Source: Watersipora subatra
Taxonomy: Eukaryota; Bryozoa; Gymnolaemata; Cheilostomatida; Watersiporidae
NCBI RefSeq assembly: GCF_963576615.1
Contig: NC_088714.1
Coordinates: forward strand, 27,958,558-28,022,557
Length of the DNA: 64,000 bases
Direction: 5' to 3'
Shown here: positions 1 to 10,942 of the stretch, one piece after another
How the letters are laid out: each line of letters starts with the position of its first letter
How positions within the stretch are numbered: position 1 is the stretch's first letter
Position numbers and translations under genes: made by a program
Notes under the pieces: generated by a model
Told to the model about the DNA's origin: nothing
The model's input: the letters and a program-made list of their open reading frames with translations, nothing else
Database searches by the model: none

Positions 1-2
1 TT

Positions 3-528
3 AAGATCAACCAGGATCACATTGAGATTTTGTTTTCTACAATACGATCTAAGGGTGGCTATAACAATAACCCGGATGTGCAGTGCTTTAGATCTGCACT
101 TCGAGCACTGTTTATAAAAGCAGATATCACACCAAGTCCCAATGCTAACTGTATTGATCTGGATGTGAGCAGGGCTGAAAAAAAAACTGCCCAACTCCTG
201 CTACATTCTCTGGCTAGAAAGAAAAAGAAAGATGAGACAAAAGCTGAGGAAGGTGAAGAGGAGGAGTGCGGTGATGAGGATTTTTTTCTCACTCAAATGT
301 GATGAGTGTATCAAGTTCTTGATCGATGTAGAAATAGTGGGAAGTAGTAATAGTGATGACGTAACCCTAATCTCAGTCAAAAACAGAGGAGGATTGGTGA
401 CCAGATTGATAGGCCGAATATGTATTGCTACAGAAAAGTGCCTACGTTCACACATGGAGAGCTATGGTATCACACAGAGAGCTTTTAAACAAGTAATATT
501 ACAGACAATAACATATATGCCTTATTAA
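3..528 (+). pseudogene. P-element/THAP9-like transposase, C-terminal remnant with frameshift
   Basis: This is the tail of a P-element type DNA transposase that cuts and pastes its own element. It is open from the left edge in frame 3, reading KINQDHIEILFSTIRSKGGY and then NNNPDVQCFRSALRALF. That is the conserved C-terminal block (NQD-x-E-x-FS-x-IRS-x-GG-x-N-x-NP) of P-element/THAP9 transposases. The frame stops at 300-302. The next frame (ORF 232-528) continues with the family's last block, CDECIKFLID, then SVKNRGGL and ICIATEKCLR. The switch falls near a run of seven T at 282-288. The copy is therefore a pseudogene broken by a frameshift. Its N-terminal THAP and catalytic parts lie outside the window or are lost. 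The family call is from recalled motifs. Confidence 0.8.
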
Positions 529-1253
529 TAACCTCAATCAAGGTTTTACACGTACAGTGCATGCCAACAGTCTACTCAAAACTATAGTAAATCTATTGTA
601 ATGAAGTTATCCTTCATTACAACAGTTGACTTTGATAAATTTGGATTTTATCCAAGTCTTAAAAGACAAACTTAAAAGCAAGCATAAAAGCAAACTTTAA
701 TCTTTAACTTAACGCAATTAAAATTTCTTCAGCGTTCATAGTTTTAAGTTTCTCGCTGGTTAGCTAATTTTTTTTTGTTTCGCTCGCACGACCTGCCGGC
801 CATTTTAAGAGAAACCTATCTTAAGGATGTTTGCCTTTGTCGCCCTTTCAACATGTTGTGATCAGGACGAACACAGGTGTCGCCACCAAGGGTTAATGCA
901 CGACCACTAGCCAACTTGTCCGAATGTCTATTTTTGTAGTCTTGATAGATAACACCACCCTTTTTATGTAGCATTATCGTTTCAGTTACGCCGTCACCGG
1001 CCAATTGTTTGTCTTTTATCCAAAGCCTGAGCAGTCTCTCCATCAGTGGTCGCGAAAATCGCTGCGTCGTTTAGAAACTATGGTTAGTCCTTTTGCAAAC
1101 TAAATGTCTTGAATATAATCCTTGTGTTTGATAATTGTGAATGTATATTTCTGTCATATTGATGAGCTAACTCAATCACGCATACATATTTTTCAATAAT
1201 TTTCCATTTAATATCAATTGTTATCATTCGCTTTTTCTTTGCATTATCTATTC

Positions 1254-2562
1254 CAGTGGTTCCCAACTGGTGGTCCATAGACCCCTAGGGGTCCACAGGA
1301 GGTTTTGAGGGGGTCCACAGGCTGGTGCCAGTATTGGTTTTTCTAGCTAGATATTTACAGCTATTTCTGTCATAGTGGTTGGATCAATGATATAAAACCC
1401 TAAAAGGATAGACGATGGCTATTATATGAGCGGGGTTTAATGATCGGAGTCTGTTGGGATTGTGCTAGCCTGGGTTTCCGGGCTAATGCAGTTCCCACTG
1501 GGTGGTCGCGTTGTCTTGTTAGGTTTTTGGGTTTAGACTTTTATCACCTATGTGCGTCAATCGCTGGATAGTACCTGATTTCCGGTTAGTAGTACAAAAC
1601 AACACAACCTGTAACCCGCAAACACGTAATTCTATCTTTCCCTCTTAAATTTCAGCGATGTACTAAGATCCATGGAAAATAAAACATTTCAATTTACTTA
1701 TTTTTACCAATTTTCAGATTGGTAGGGGTCTTAGTATATGCTTAAATTTGAATATAATTTACTCGAAATTGCCCAAACAACGGCCTTTTTTCCCTGGTGT
1801 TTGATTAATATTTTTCTACCTATAATATGAAATGGCAAAGTCCTTTGTCGTTGTCACATTGTTTGACCTGGCCAATAAGATGGGACAGCAGCAAAGCTGT
1901 GCAGTTTAGTTTTCATACTCAAAATCTAAATGTAAAACCAAATTTGGGTCATTTCACAATGGCGACTATTAATATCATGAATGCTTGTTAATGGCAGCTG
2001 ACTGATCATAATTGTGACAATATTTGGCAACTATATTTATTTGTAAACAAAATGAAACCAGCAGATCGGTAAAATAACCAAAGATGTATATGAAGATAAA
2101 ACCATTGAAGAATTTTGGCCTTCCATGCTTGATCCACAGACAGCCAAACTCGCCCTTCGAACTCTGCTCCCATTTGTGTCTACATACTTATGCAAGTCTG
2201 CTTTCTCTTCTATGGTTGTTCTGAAATCGAAACAACAAAACTGAATAGTACTTGAAAATGACATCCGATGCGCTTTGTCAACCATTTTCCCAAAGATTGA
2301 GAATTTGGTGAAAAACAAGAAGTATAATCTATCCCACTAACAAACTGAAAACTTAACGCAATTTAGTATAGCATTGCTTTATGTAAGTAAATAAATAGAA
2401 ACATGTCAAATCTATTCTCTTATATTATTCTAATTTATAATGCACGCCAATTTAAAATGCATTGTTATAAACACCATATATTATGATGTTTATAAAAGGG
2501 TTCATGACTTTTAGATAAATAGCTCAGAGGGTCCATGACTCCAAGGTAGTTGGGAACCACTG
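1254..2562 (+). mobile_element. hAT-superfamily transposon with 8-bp target site duplication
   Basis: Terminal inverted repeats are CAGTGGTTCCCAACT at the left and its complement AGTTGGGAACCACTG at the right, classic hAT ends. Flanking 8-mers ATCTATTC (1246-1253) and ATCTATCC (2563-2570) match 7 of 8, so the target duplication is nearly intact. The 1309-bp element keeps only a transposase fragment, at 2107-2340 on this strand. It has inserted into the N-terminal coding region of a Tigger-like copy. Confidence 0.9.
2107..2340 (+). pseudogene. hAT transposase C-terminal fragment (ZBED5/FAM200-like dimerisation region)
   Basis: This stretch reads EEFWPSMLDP, then LALRTLLPFVSTYLCKSAFS, then VVLKSKQQN followed by a TGA. 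It continues in the same frame as VLENDIRCALSTIFPKIENL and ends ...YNLSH at TAA 2338-2340. The block LLPF-x-STYLC-x-S-x-FS-x-(6)-K-x-K and the closing 'I-x-P-x-IE-x-LV ... SH' are those of the C-terminal dimerisation domain of hAT transposases related to ZBED5/FAM200. One in-frame stop interrupts it and the RNase-H-like catalytic core upstream is not recognisable, so this is a dead remnant. It lies inside the element bounded at 1254 and 2562. Confidence 0.8.
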
Positions 2563-2851
2563 ATCTATCCTTTTACTGGAAAACTTTCGGTCTACGCACG
2601 GTACTTTTAATTCACATAATTCTGCACTGAAAATGGCGCACAAAAAACATGGTACAAAAGTATAATCTGAGCAGTCGAAAAATACAGAATGATGCTGTTC
2701 TCATAAAACACCTCCGACATACTTGGCAACTGACTCATGTGCTCGTATCTCAAACATGGCTCGTATGTTAGTGCTAAAACTTGCTTAAAAGCTGGCTCGT
2801 ACCTCAAGTTTCTCATTCGTTAGGGCACACGTAAGTTGAAGTATTACTGTA

Positions 2852-3506
2852 TATAAGTTTTACATATTTTCAATAAAATATGCAGTCTCAGATGCACAAA
2901 CTATGGAAAAATTGAGCAGTTTTTAGTGCTAAGTCAATAGGAGTTAATAGATCAGCTGATTCGCTTTGCGCATCACTATGACGTTGCGTCATGCTATTTA
3001 TAGGCCTCACTTGTTTTGATTATTTGCATATCTAGGGTTTACTATATCTATGGACAAAACGGATTTTGCCACATGTTTTACTGGGTGTATCGCAAAGATG
3101 TTTTAACAGCAACCATTCCTAGGGTAAATTCTTACATTCAAGAAGAAATATAGCTCTTTTTAAAAGGATAACAATCATGGAATATACCTTTTAGCACACC
3201 TAAGCACAATCTGCACAACAATATTATAGTCTAAACTCAGCCATGGATCACCATTTTTCATACTGTTTATATTAGCAATAGTGGTGGAAAAATAAAATTA
3301 TGATTTTATTACAATGTAAAACGGAAGGTTAGCAATATACATGTACAGAAAACAAAACAAAAACTTGGTTGTTTGGCAAAAGATTTGCTATTTATATCCA
3401 TCAAACCTTTACCCATGTTTGATAATCTATATAATACAATATGTGTATTACGCTATGATACCATATTTTGCAACATAATATACATATTAACTCAATACAT
3501 TAAAAT
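2852..3506. other. no recognisable feature
   Basis: AT-rich sequence between the Tigger-like element and the next hAT. No ORF, RNA gene or repeat end was recognised. Confidence 0.5.
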
Positions 3507-4782
3507 CAGGGGTGTCAAACTTATTTTCATTGAGGGCCACATCAGAGTAATGGCTGTCCTCAAAGGGCCAGATGTAACTTATAATTGTAACGAAATGTAA
3601 TCGAATAATGTGAAATAACTTTAACTAGTCTTAGATATTAAATAACTCTGACTTCATTACTTAAAGTTGCAAACAGATCAGTTGCACAGCAAAGCATGCA
3701 GAACACTTGTTTTTGAACAGAAATCAGAAAAATTACACAATACCCATTAACATGGGCATTCCTTCAGTAAAATCAAAAATAATGAGCTGCTAAGAACATG
3801 AATTTGTTTGCATACACACATTAAACCTGCAAACACTAAATAATTGCAACAACAGCAACACAAAATCAATATGTAAGAAACAAAAACAAAAAATTATTTG
3901 CTATTTGCTGAAACAAAGTTAGACTTGCACCAAAGAAATTGCAAAATATACGGTGTTTGACTAAAATTATTTATTACATACAATACAAAATTATGATTAT
4001 TATTTAGACATACACAGTTAGTCATGAAAATCACAAAAATCTAATTTCAAATTTTTCCTAGCGCGCATTATTCTTCAAAGCATAGCGAATCTACATCCTA
4101 ATATAACTCAAAAAACTGTCATAAACATGTTTCAAATAATAAAAATATGTTCAGTAACTTTGTTCTTGACTTTTCAGACTTCAGGGCCAGCTTTAAACAT
4201 CAATATGATCATATCGAGATTGCATGATAACCTTAGTCTGACTACGGCTGACAGCCTAAAAAAGGCATTTTTATTCGAGCATAATGATTCAAATTGACAA
4301 AATTAAAAGTTAGTAAAAACTTTAAAACATTAAAAATAATGTCGATTTGCTTTGTGCAGTCTTTCACTGCCTTACCCTTTCTGAATCTGCATATTTACTT
4401 CTCTAGTTTAAAGAATTGATCGCGAACGATAAATTTCAAAGGGACCACGATGATTTTCGGTTTAGCTAGATGTCGCAATGGGTTCAGTAATTTAGTTAGA
4501 ACTTTGCCCGGGAAATCATTGAGGCATATTTGTACGTTTGTTTGATTAGCCAAAAAAATTTATATCTGACTAATCAAAATCATTCTTATGTAATTTAAAG
4601 ATAACAATACAAGGAGTAGGATAATTTTCTGAGGCAAGATAACTCACGTTGGGTGCCTAGCAACGTTATAAATACGGCAGTTAACTCTGTCATTTGCGAA
4701 TGAGTAATTAAGCTCTCGCGGGCTACATAAAATGACATGACGGACCACATGTCGCCTGCTGGCCATGTGTTTGACACCCGTG
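3507..4782 (+). mobile_element. non-autonomous hAT-like element
   Basis: The left end CAGGGGTGTCAAAC and right end GTTTGACACCCGTG are inverted repeats (13 of 14). Subterminal GAGGGCCACATCAGAGTAAT and the interior GGGCCAG motifs are typical of a widespread hAT MITE type. No transposase reading frame is visible. The flanking 8-mers match poorly (ATTAAAAT, CACTAAAT), so the target duplication is decayed. The ends resemble those of the shorter element at 46263-46623. Confidence 0.65.
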
Positions 4783-5803
4783 CACTAAATTAATATACAT
4801 ATATAATTTAATGTAACATAATATAATACAATGCATTTAATACTTACCTCATAAGTTGAAATATATTCTGCAGTTTGTCTGAACTGATTTTGCTGTACAT
4901 AAACTGGTGACGGTGAGTTGTGAGAATAATTTTTGATTAGAACTACATATATTCAATTGTACTGCACGCGAATAAAACTATGATGAAATCAGGACTAATA
5001 AAATGAGGTGTAGCAGATCATCTTTATGCAACTTAGTAACCATAAGGTAGATATATATTAACTTTATTCACACCCCACCATGCTGTTTAAACAAATTAGA
5101 CCATGAGACTAGAGCAATAACCAAAAATAAAAAAAATTTGGGAACTGCATGTATTAAAAGAAAACTCTCTTTTTGCATAACTATATACTATAATGTAAGT
5201 TGGCCAGGTGTTGGTGTCTGGTATAAAGAGTAGTAGTTTTTTGGGGAAACAATAGGAATGTAATAGATAGTCAAACACATTGGAGATGCATCCTAAATAT
5301 TTTAAACAGACAATATTTAATAACACATTTTGCTCCTCAGCATTATGGGCATTTATACTTGCCGGACCTAAATGTCATATTAGATATGAGGTAAACTTTA
5401 ACCCACTCTGTAAAATCCAGAAATGTTTGTCTAACTTATGGAACTTAACTCCTGTCTAACTGTATTATATAATTCTAAGGAACTAAATAATTAACAGCAA
5501 AAATATTTTAATACAGTAATATAACAATTGGTAACAAGCTGTAAACAAAACATCTTTTAGAAAATTGGTTTTCCTGAAACGGCTTTATTAAAGATCATGG
5601 GAGCGATTCTTCAGGCTTTATTTTGTTTAAATATCATATTGAATGACAATGGTTTGACAATGCCAGTGTATGTTTGCTTTACAAGCGACGTCAGTGATAG
5701 ACAATGGATAATCTCTTGAATAAAGTAGTCAGTGAGCTAATAATCTATTACACAATATCCATAACATACTATATGGATTATATCACAATAACCTTTTGGG
5801 TAC
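4783..5803. other. upstream region of WSC gene 1
   Basis: AT-rich spacer with no ORF or repeat recognised. It ends in the TATA box of the first WSC gene and may hold its distal regulatory sequence. None can be named. Confidence 0.4.
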
Positions 5804-5811
5804 TATATAAA
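5804..5811 (+). promoter_or_regulatory. TATA box of WSC gene 1
   Basis: TATATAAA within TACTATATAAAC, 80 bp upstream of the ATG at 5884. The same TACTATATAAAC occurs upstream of WSC gene 2, and CTATATAAA upstream of gene 3, so the core promoter is conserved among paralogues. Confidence 0.75.
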
Positions 5812-5883
5812 CGCTAAAAACTTCTACCAACAGTGTATTGCATCTCCGCTGTCAGAAACCAGAGAAGATCCAACAAGTGCAAA

Positions 5884-8024
5884 ATGTTTCAGCTAACTGT
5901 TCTACTATACACTCTTCTAGCTGTTCTCCAGTTCTGCGAAGGTAAGTACATGTATTATACACCTTAAGAAACCAAAGTGATAGAATCTTCAGAACAGATA
6001 AGCAAGTGCTGAGCTAAAAAGCCTTAAATCACAAACAATGATAGAACTTTCATGAAACACCTGCAGTGGTGCAACTAAATAGTGGTTAGCAACACAGCAA
6101 CAAAATGCCACAGCAACACGTTGAGGAGAAATATTTTATTCATTTATTATTTTTTTATTCAATGTAAAAGTTGCTTAGTTGTATAAAATTATGCACTTAG
6201 AAGTAAAACTCCATTGTTCAGAGAAAGTGTTGAATTATATGAGACATTTTCTAAAGAAGAATTTGGCAAAACCGTAACTTTACCAAGTCATTGCTTAATT
6301 TCTAAATTAATTTTAATAATGTAACGTAATGTAAACAACCGAACAACAAGCTAAACTTACAGAACACAAAAACAGATTAGAATAGTCGGTCCTGCAATTG
6401 GCTAAAGAATACATTTTTTACTGCTTAATATACTTGCTGCGTAGGTTTTAAAATAACAATCGCTAACATACAGTACCACGGCTATCGACTTTGCTCTGAC
6501 TTGAGCATTTTCAAACAATATTTGTTTAGAGTTGAAGTTTTAATTTTGGCACTTTTATTTTCACGATTTGAAATATCTAAAATCTGTTTAATTTTAGCAA
6601 CTTACCATAAGCATCACCAATATACTTTTACTAGATGATGCTCAACAAGGCAACATGAGAATGGTTGTTCATTTTTAGCAGGTATCAAATATCAAGGTTG
6701 CTACTCTGATGAGGATGGTTTTGAAGATCTGCAAGATGTAAACCCGTTAGGACATGTCAATGATGTGCAAGAATGCGTCAATTTGTGTACTTTCAAAGGT
6801 ACAGCTCTACATCAACTTTGCTAAACAGCCAAAAATTAAACATAATATGCTCAACAGTGTTGACCATGAATAATGTATTTCAATTTCAGCGTACAAGTTT
6901 GCTGGTTTGAGAGATAAAGCGTGTTATTGTGGAGATAAATTTGAAAACTTCTGTAAAATTGATGATACCTTCTGCAATAAAGCCTGTCCTGGAAATGGAC
7001 AACAAAAATGTGGCTCATCAGAAATGTACTCTATCTACAGCACCAACTATTTGGGTAAGTGCCAGCAATGGCAGCTGCCATGGGTTAGAGTAGCTGCATT
7101 GTATAATTAAGAAAGTCACCCAGAATGCTTAGCTCAAGCTGTTTAATTGCTTTTACAGGCTGCTGGAAAGATAGCCCAACCCGTGACATGAGAAACTTTA
7201 ATTCTATGCCTTTTTACAAAGCTACCCTTCAGGAGTGTGTGAGACTTTGTCATGAGAAAGGTCAGTGAAACTTTTCACTTTTTAAATATAAATTTCATGT
7301 GGTAATATTTTTACAGGACTTTGATCTACAAAGATTTTTGTATGCCGATTATAATCTATATGCAGTTCTTCCCTTGGAAAGGTATAATTTCAAGTAAAGG
7401 ATCATGGTTTCTAAACATCACCAGATGATTTACTATCAACATGCAGTGCAAACAAAACACTTGATCAAAGTTTTGTTGAAAAAGTAAATCTTAGAATTTT
7501 TAAACATTTGCTGCTTAGGTTAAGGAACAATCGCTCACAACTACTTAGTTACAATTTAGAAATATGAAGTTTTGAAGTAATCTCTCAAACATTTATACTA
7601 GTACAATTTTGATAGCATATGTTATCAACAACTATGGTGCTTGTAATTAAAAAGTTTAGCTTAGGTTTTTCAACTCTAATTATAACAAGTACAACACACT
7701 TTATTATTATGTTTGAAATTCTAAGGTTACAGTCACAACATTCTGTAATAAATTTGACTTCTTTGGTATTAAAGGTTAAAAGGTCGTCACATAATTGAGT
7801 TTATGGTTTAATTTTTACTAGTTTCACACACACTTCACAAGCTGTGTTCTCTCCTAGGATTCAAGTATGCTGGGGCTCAGTACTATCTGCATTGCTACTG
7901 TGACAATCGGTTTGGTACGTACTCCGAGTTGGACAAATCTTCCTGCAGTACGCGGTGTCGTGGAAACTTTCAACAGAATTGTGGAGGAGTCTTTGCAAAT
8001 TCTGTGTTTGATACCCAAATATAA
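5884..8024 (+). CDS. secreted protein with two WSC domains (WSC gene 1), five exons
   Basis: Predicted exons are 5884-5941, 6682-6798, 6890-7054, 7159-7260 and 7858-8024. All junctions are GT-AG and all introns phase 1, giving 202 residues. Exon 1 is a signal peptide (MFQLTVLLYTLLAVLQFCEG). Exons 2+3 encode WSC domain 1, from GCYSDEDG through CVNLC, KFAGL and CYCGD to CPGNGQQKCG. Exons 4+5 encode WSC domain 2, from GCWKDSPTRD through CVRLC, FKYAGAQ and CYCDNRFG to CRGNFQQNCGG. The eight-cysteine pattern and YAG motif define WSC domains, which are extracellular and thought to bind carbohydrate. The ligand here is unknown. Introns 1 (740 bp) and 4 (597 bp) hold nothing recognised. Compared with gene 2 it stops seven codons early. 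Exon phases and paralogy make the model strong. Confidence 0.9.
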
Positions 8025-8231
8025 TGTACTTGTTACGAACCATGAAAAATAGAAGTATTACGAACCATATTGAAATTTACAGCAACTGTAACAGTATTTA
8101 AATGCAAAATATAAAATGGTTGAAACTATTATAATAGTGCACTTAGTTTTAAGTATTCAATATATTGTTTGTGAAAGTTCAGTATTTTACTCAATATTCC
8201 TCATTATGCTCATTTATTTACTTGAAAGTCT

Positions 8232-8237
8232 AATAAA
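8232..8237 (+). terminator. polyadenylation signal of WSC gene 1
   Basis: AATAAA, 208 nt after the stop codon of WSC gene 1. It is the first canonical signal downstream. Confidence 0.55.
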
Positions 8238-8334
8238 ACTATATTATGATGTATGGCGATATTTTCTTGTTATCAGAATTTTCAGGAAGTCTTTTAAAAA
8301 ACTTCTATTTCTAACGTACACTAGGCGCATAATC

Positions 8335-8392
8335 TAGTAACCTATACGGCCTGACCTGCAAAAAACAGGTTAAGGTTCAATTCCCAAAAGAA
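8335..8392 (+). repeat. tRNA-derived SINE-like head
   Basis: GCCTGACCTGCAAAAAACAGG resembles an anticodon arm and is followed by GGTTCAATTCCC, a good RNA polymerase III B box. The acceptor arm does not pair, so this is not a functional tRNA. The body and tail of a SINE cannot be delimited. Confidence 0.35.
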
Positions 8393-8395
8393 GCA

Positions 8396-9589
8396 CCAGT
8401 TGTAACATAAATGGCACCCAATCTTAAAATGCTCTCTGAAACTGGGTATGCCTCCAGTCGTCAAAGTTTCCTTGCAATGACTCAGATATGTCCAGCCAAG
8501 TTAACAAAGCCATTGTTTGTGCAAACCAACCAGACATCACACTCAATCTTTGAAGGAGTGCTCACACCCATTAAATTCATTTTAAAAAAACTTTTGAGAA
8601 CAAAATACGGAATCCCATCTATCTTCAAAGTTGATGGCTTTTATAGTCTTTTGTTTCCTGATTACACTCTACTCCATGTTTGTTCTAAAGCTCTCTCTAT
8701 ATCTATATCCGCAGTAACATAGCTTCTCTTCAGTTGTTCAAATATCGTTTACTACGTCATACCTTTTATTTCATTTGGTCAAATGAGTGGTATTGAATAT
8801 CATGCGAGTGAGTACACAACGTAAACATCAATTGACTAACAAACAGTGTTATGGAGCTGCTTTAAACTACTATGTTTCTCAAAGCATGCGTATTTATAAG
8901 TTATTAATGTAAACTTTTTATACAAGCAACAAACTAATGATTTAGTTAAAAACATTCAAAAGTATTTTAGTTTTTGTTAAAAAAAACATTAAAGTTGAAA
9001 CATTTTAAAATCGAATCTATTTAAACAGGATAATATTCATCTATTTTCAAAAAGCTGGTGTTTCTTAAAAATACCAGCTTTGTCTTTGTTAGAATGTTAA
9101 AAAAACTTAGAAAATTTTCATTTATTAGATTATATATTTACATATATTTACATATTTTTTTAGAAGTTTTTCAAATCAACTTCTTAAAAAGTGTGTCACA
9201 AAAGCAAATAATTCTAATTTTTCTAACACAAACAAAATCTCTATTACAAGTTTATTAGGTAGAAGTATAACTGAAAAATGATTTTATCATTTTTTGAATT
9301 GTAAATGATAGGTATTGTAGGGTATTAAAAACAATATAATATACTTCCAGAATTTAGCAGCACTTCTAAACAAATTGACGCTGTCATTATTATACATTAA
9401 AGATATATAAACCAATAAATGAAAACTTTTAAAATTTCTTCAGCATTCTAGCAATAACATAGCATGTAATTTTAAGAAAAACCTGATTTTTGCAAATAGA
9501 TTAATAGTATCCTGTTCAAATAGATTAAAGTTAAAAAGGCTCAAACTTTATCCCACAACCAAACACAAGCAAAACTAGTGTTTGAGAGC
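8396..9589. other. no recognisable feature
   Basis: AT-rich spacer. An ORF at 8411-8722 (103 residues) has no signal peptide, no family motif and no splice context, and is treated as chance. Confidence 0.4.
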
Positions 9590-10915
9590 TTTATGATAAA
9601 TGCATATGTGCGCGCAACTCCCTAAAATTATCTATCAACGGCGATTCCAAAACTCTTGTACCAAAATACCGTCCAAAAATTTAACCATTTTTCTGTGTAG
9701 TCGTTTAAGTATAATAATGATACAAAACACATATAGACCTATTTAAATATGTTACCAAAGTCTTTGAAAAGTGTAGAAAATATCCTAAAACTTACCCATC
9801 TGATCGGATTATACATAACTAGAAAGATTCATTTGGCCTAAAATCGCCATTAAAATCTAACAAGCCTTTTTTAATCAAAATTAAGACTCGCCAACAAAGC
9901 GCCCATAAAGCCGTGCGCCAGATAGCAGAACCATGAAGCCGTGCAAATTTCATGAGAAAAACGTGCCCGTTTCTACAGTCTATGACATTGTCCATTTGCT
10001 GAAGGCATATTGAATACTGAAAAAGTACTTAAAATGCTGAAAAGGGAATGATGATGATATTTTCCTAACAATTCTTGTAAGATTATTATAAAATTTATAA
10101 GAGAATCATCATTCGAATTTACAAGATCAAAGTATATAGTGACCGATGGTGTGCAATGTGTTACTGTTATTATTTTGGTTGGCTAAATATTGGCTGTGCC
10201 CAATATCGCAGTACTGCCAAGCTGTTTTTAATATCTGCAAAATTAAATGATACATTTTCTTATAGATATACAGCTATTTCTATGACAACCAGCTAAAATC
10301 TGTTTAAATTTTTAAATTCAGCATAATTCTCTGAATATAAATACAAAAATCTAGACAAATATCACAACTTCTTGATATTGGTTGCTATGGCGTTTAGAAA
10401 TGTTAACAAAATTGTGCATTGGTTTTCGTTTCTCAAACTTTAACACCAGTTTTTTCCGAACTATGTTTTCGCACTAGTTGTAAACATGCATTCAGTTTAT
10501 TGACCATAAAGTTTGCTGTAATTAAGCTAGAATCTAAATTCCTTTTGCAAAATAATTGTGAGAACCTTTTCCTTCTGCTAGTGTAGATAACTCTAAATCT
10601 CACAGAACCCGATTTAACCATGGTTTCTGTGATCATGACCCATTTTTTTTATTTTTCTCCAGTTTGCAGAAAACTTCCAGTCCAGACACACATGAATGCT
10701 AATGCTTGCTTTCTGTTAGAGATCGCTGTCAAAACTATTCTACATTCAACACAACCAACTTTCAAACTGTGTGTATTACACAGCAGTTTACCATTTTACA
10801 TTTAATATTGCATTTCTCTTATTGCAGGAGAGAAAAATAAACATACAATCTTTTCTTTTCACTATAACTGTTTGTTGTACATAATAACACCCAGTACATT
10901 AAATTACGGGCTGAA
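9590..10915 (+). repeat. interspersed repeat family A, copy 1
   Basis: This stretch is collinear with 36713-37770: TTTATGATAAATGCA, GATCGGATTATACATAA, GACATTGTC-like and GATATTGNNNGCTATG-like blocks, ending with TTGCAGGAGAGA and CCCAGTACATTA. It lacks an obvious reading frame and clear termini, so its class is unknown. Confidence 0.6.
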
Positions 10916-10942
10916 TCAACAAGTTTTATTGACAAACAACAG

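Larger units (their letters stand above)
600..2851 (-). mobile_element. Tigger/pogo-like DNA transposon, decayed, split by a hAT insertion
   Basis: Minus-strand translation from about 1250 down to 1090 gives NAKKKRMITIDIKWKIIEKY and then ELAHQYDRN, the N-terminal helix-turn-helix of Tigger/pogo transposases. A second ORF, 1043 down to 816, begins MERLLRLWIKDKQLAGDGVT, the start of their CENP-B-like DNA-binding domain. The two pieces are offset by a frameshift near 1045, so the copy is dead. The DDE catalytic domain is not visible. On the 5' side the sequence resumes at 2563 after the nested hAT. It runs to a likely terminus at 2849 (sequence ...GAAGTATTACTG) followed by TA at 2850-2851, as expected for a TA target site. 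The left limit near 600 is uncertain. Confidence 0.65.

Noticed and set aside
8411..8722. 103-codon ORF after WSC gene 1
   Set aside because: No domain, no splice or promoter context, and composition like the surrounding sequence.
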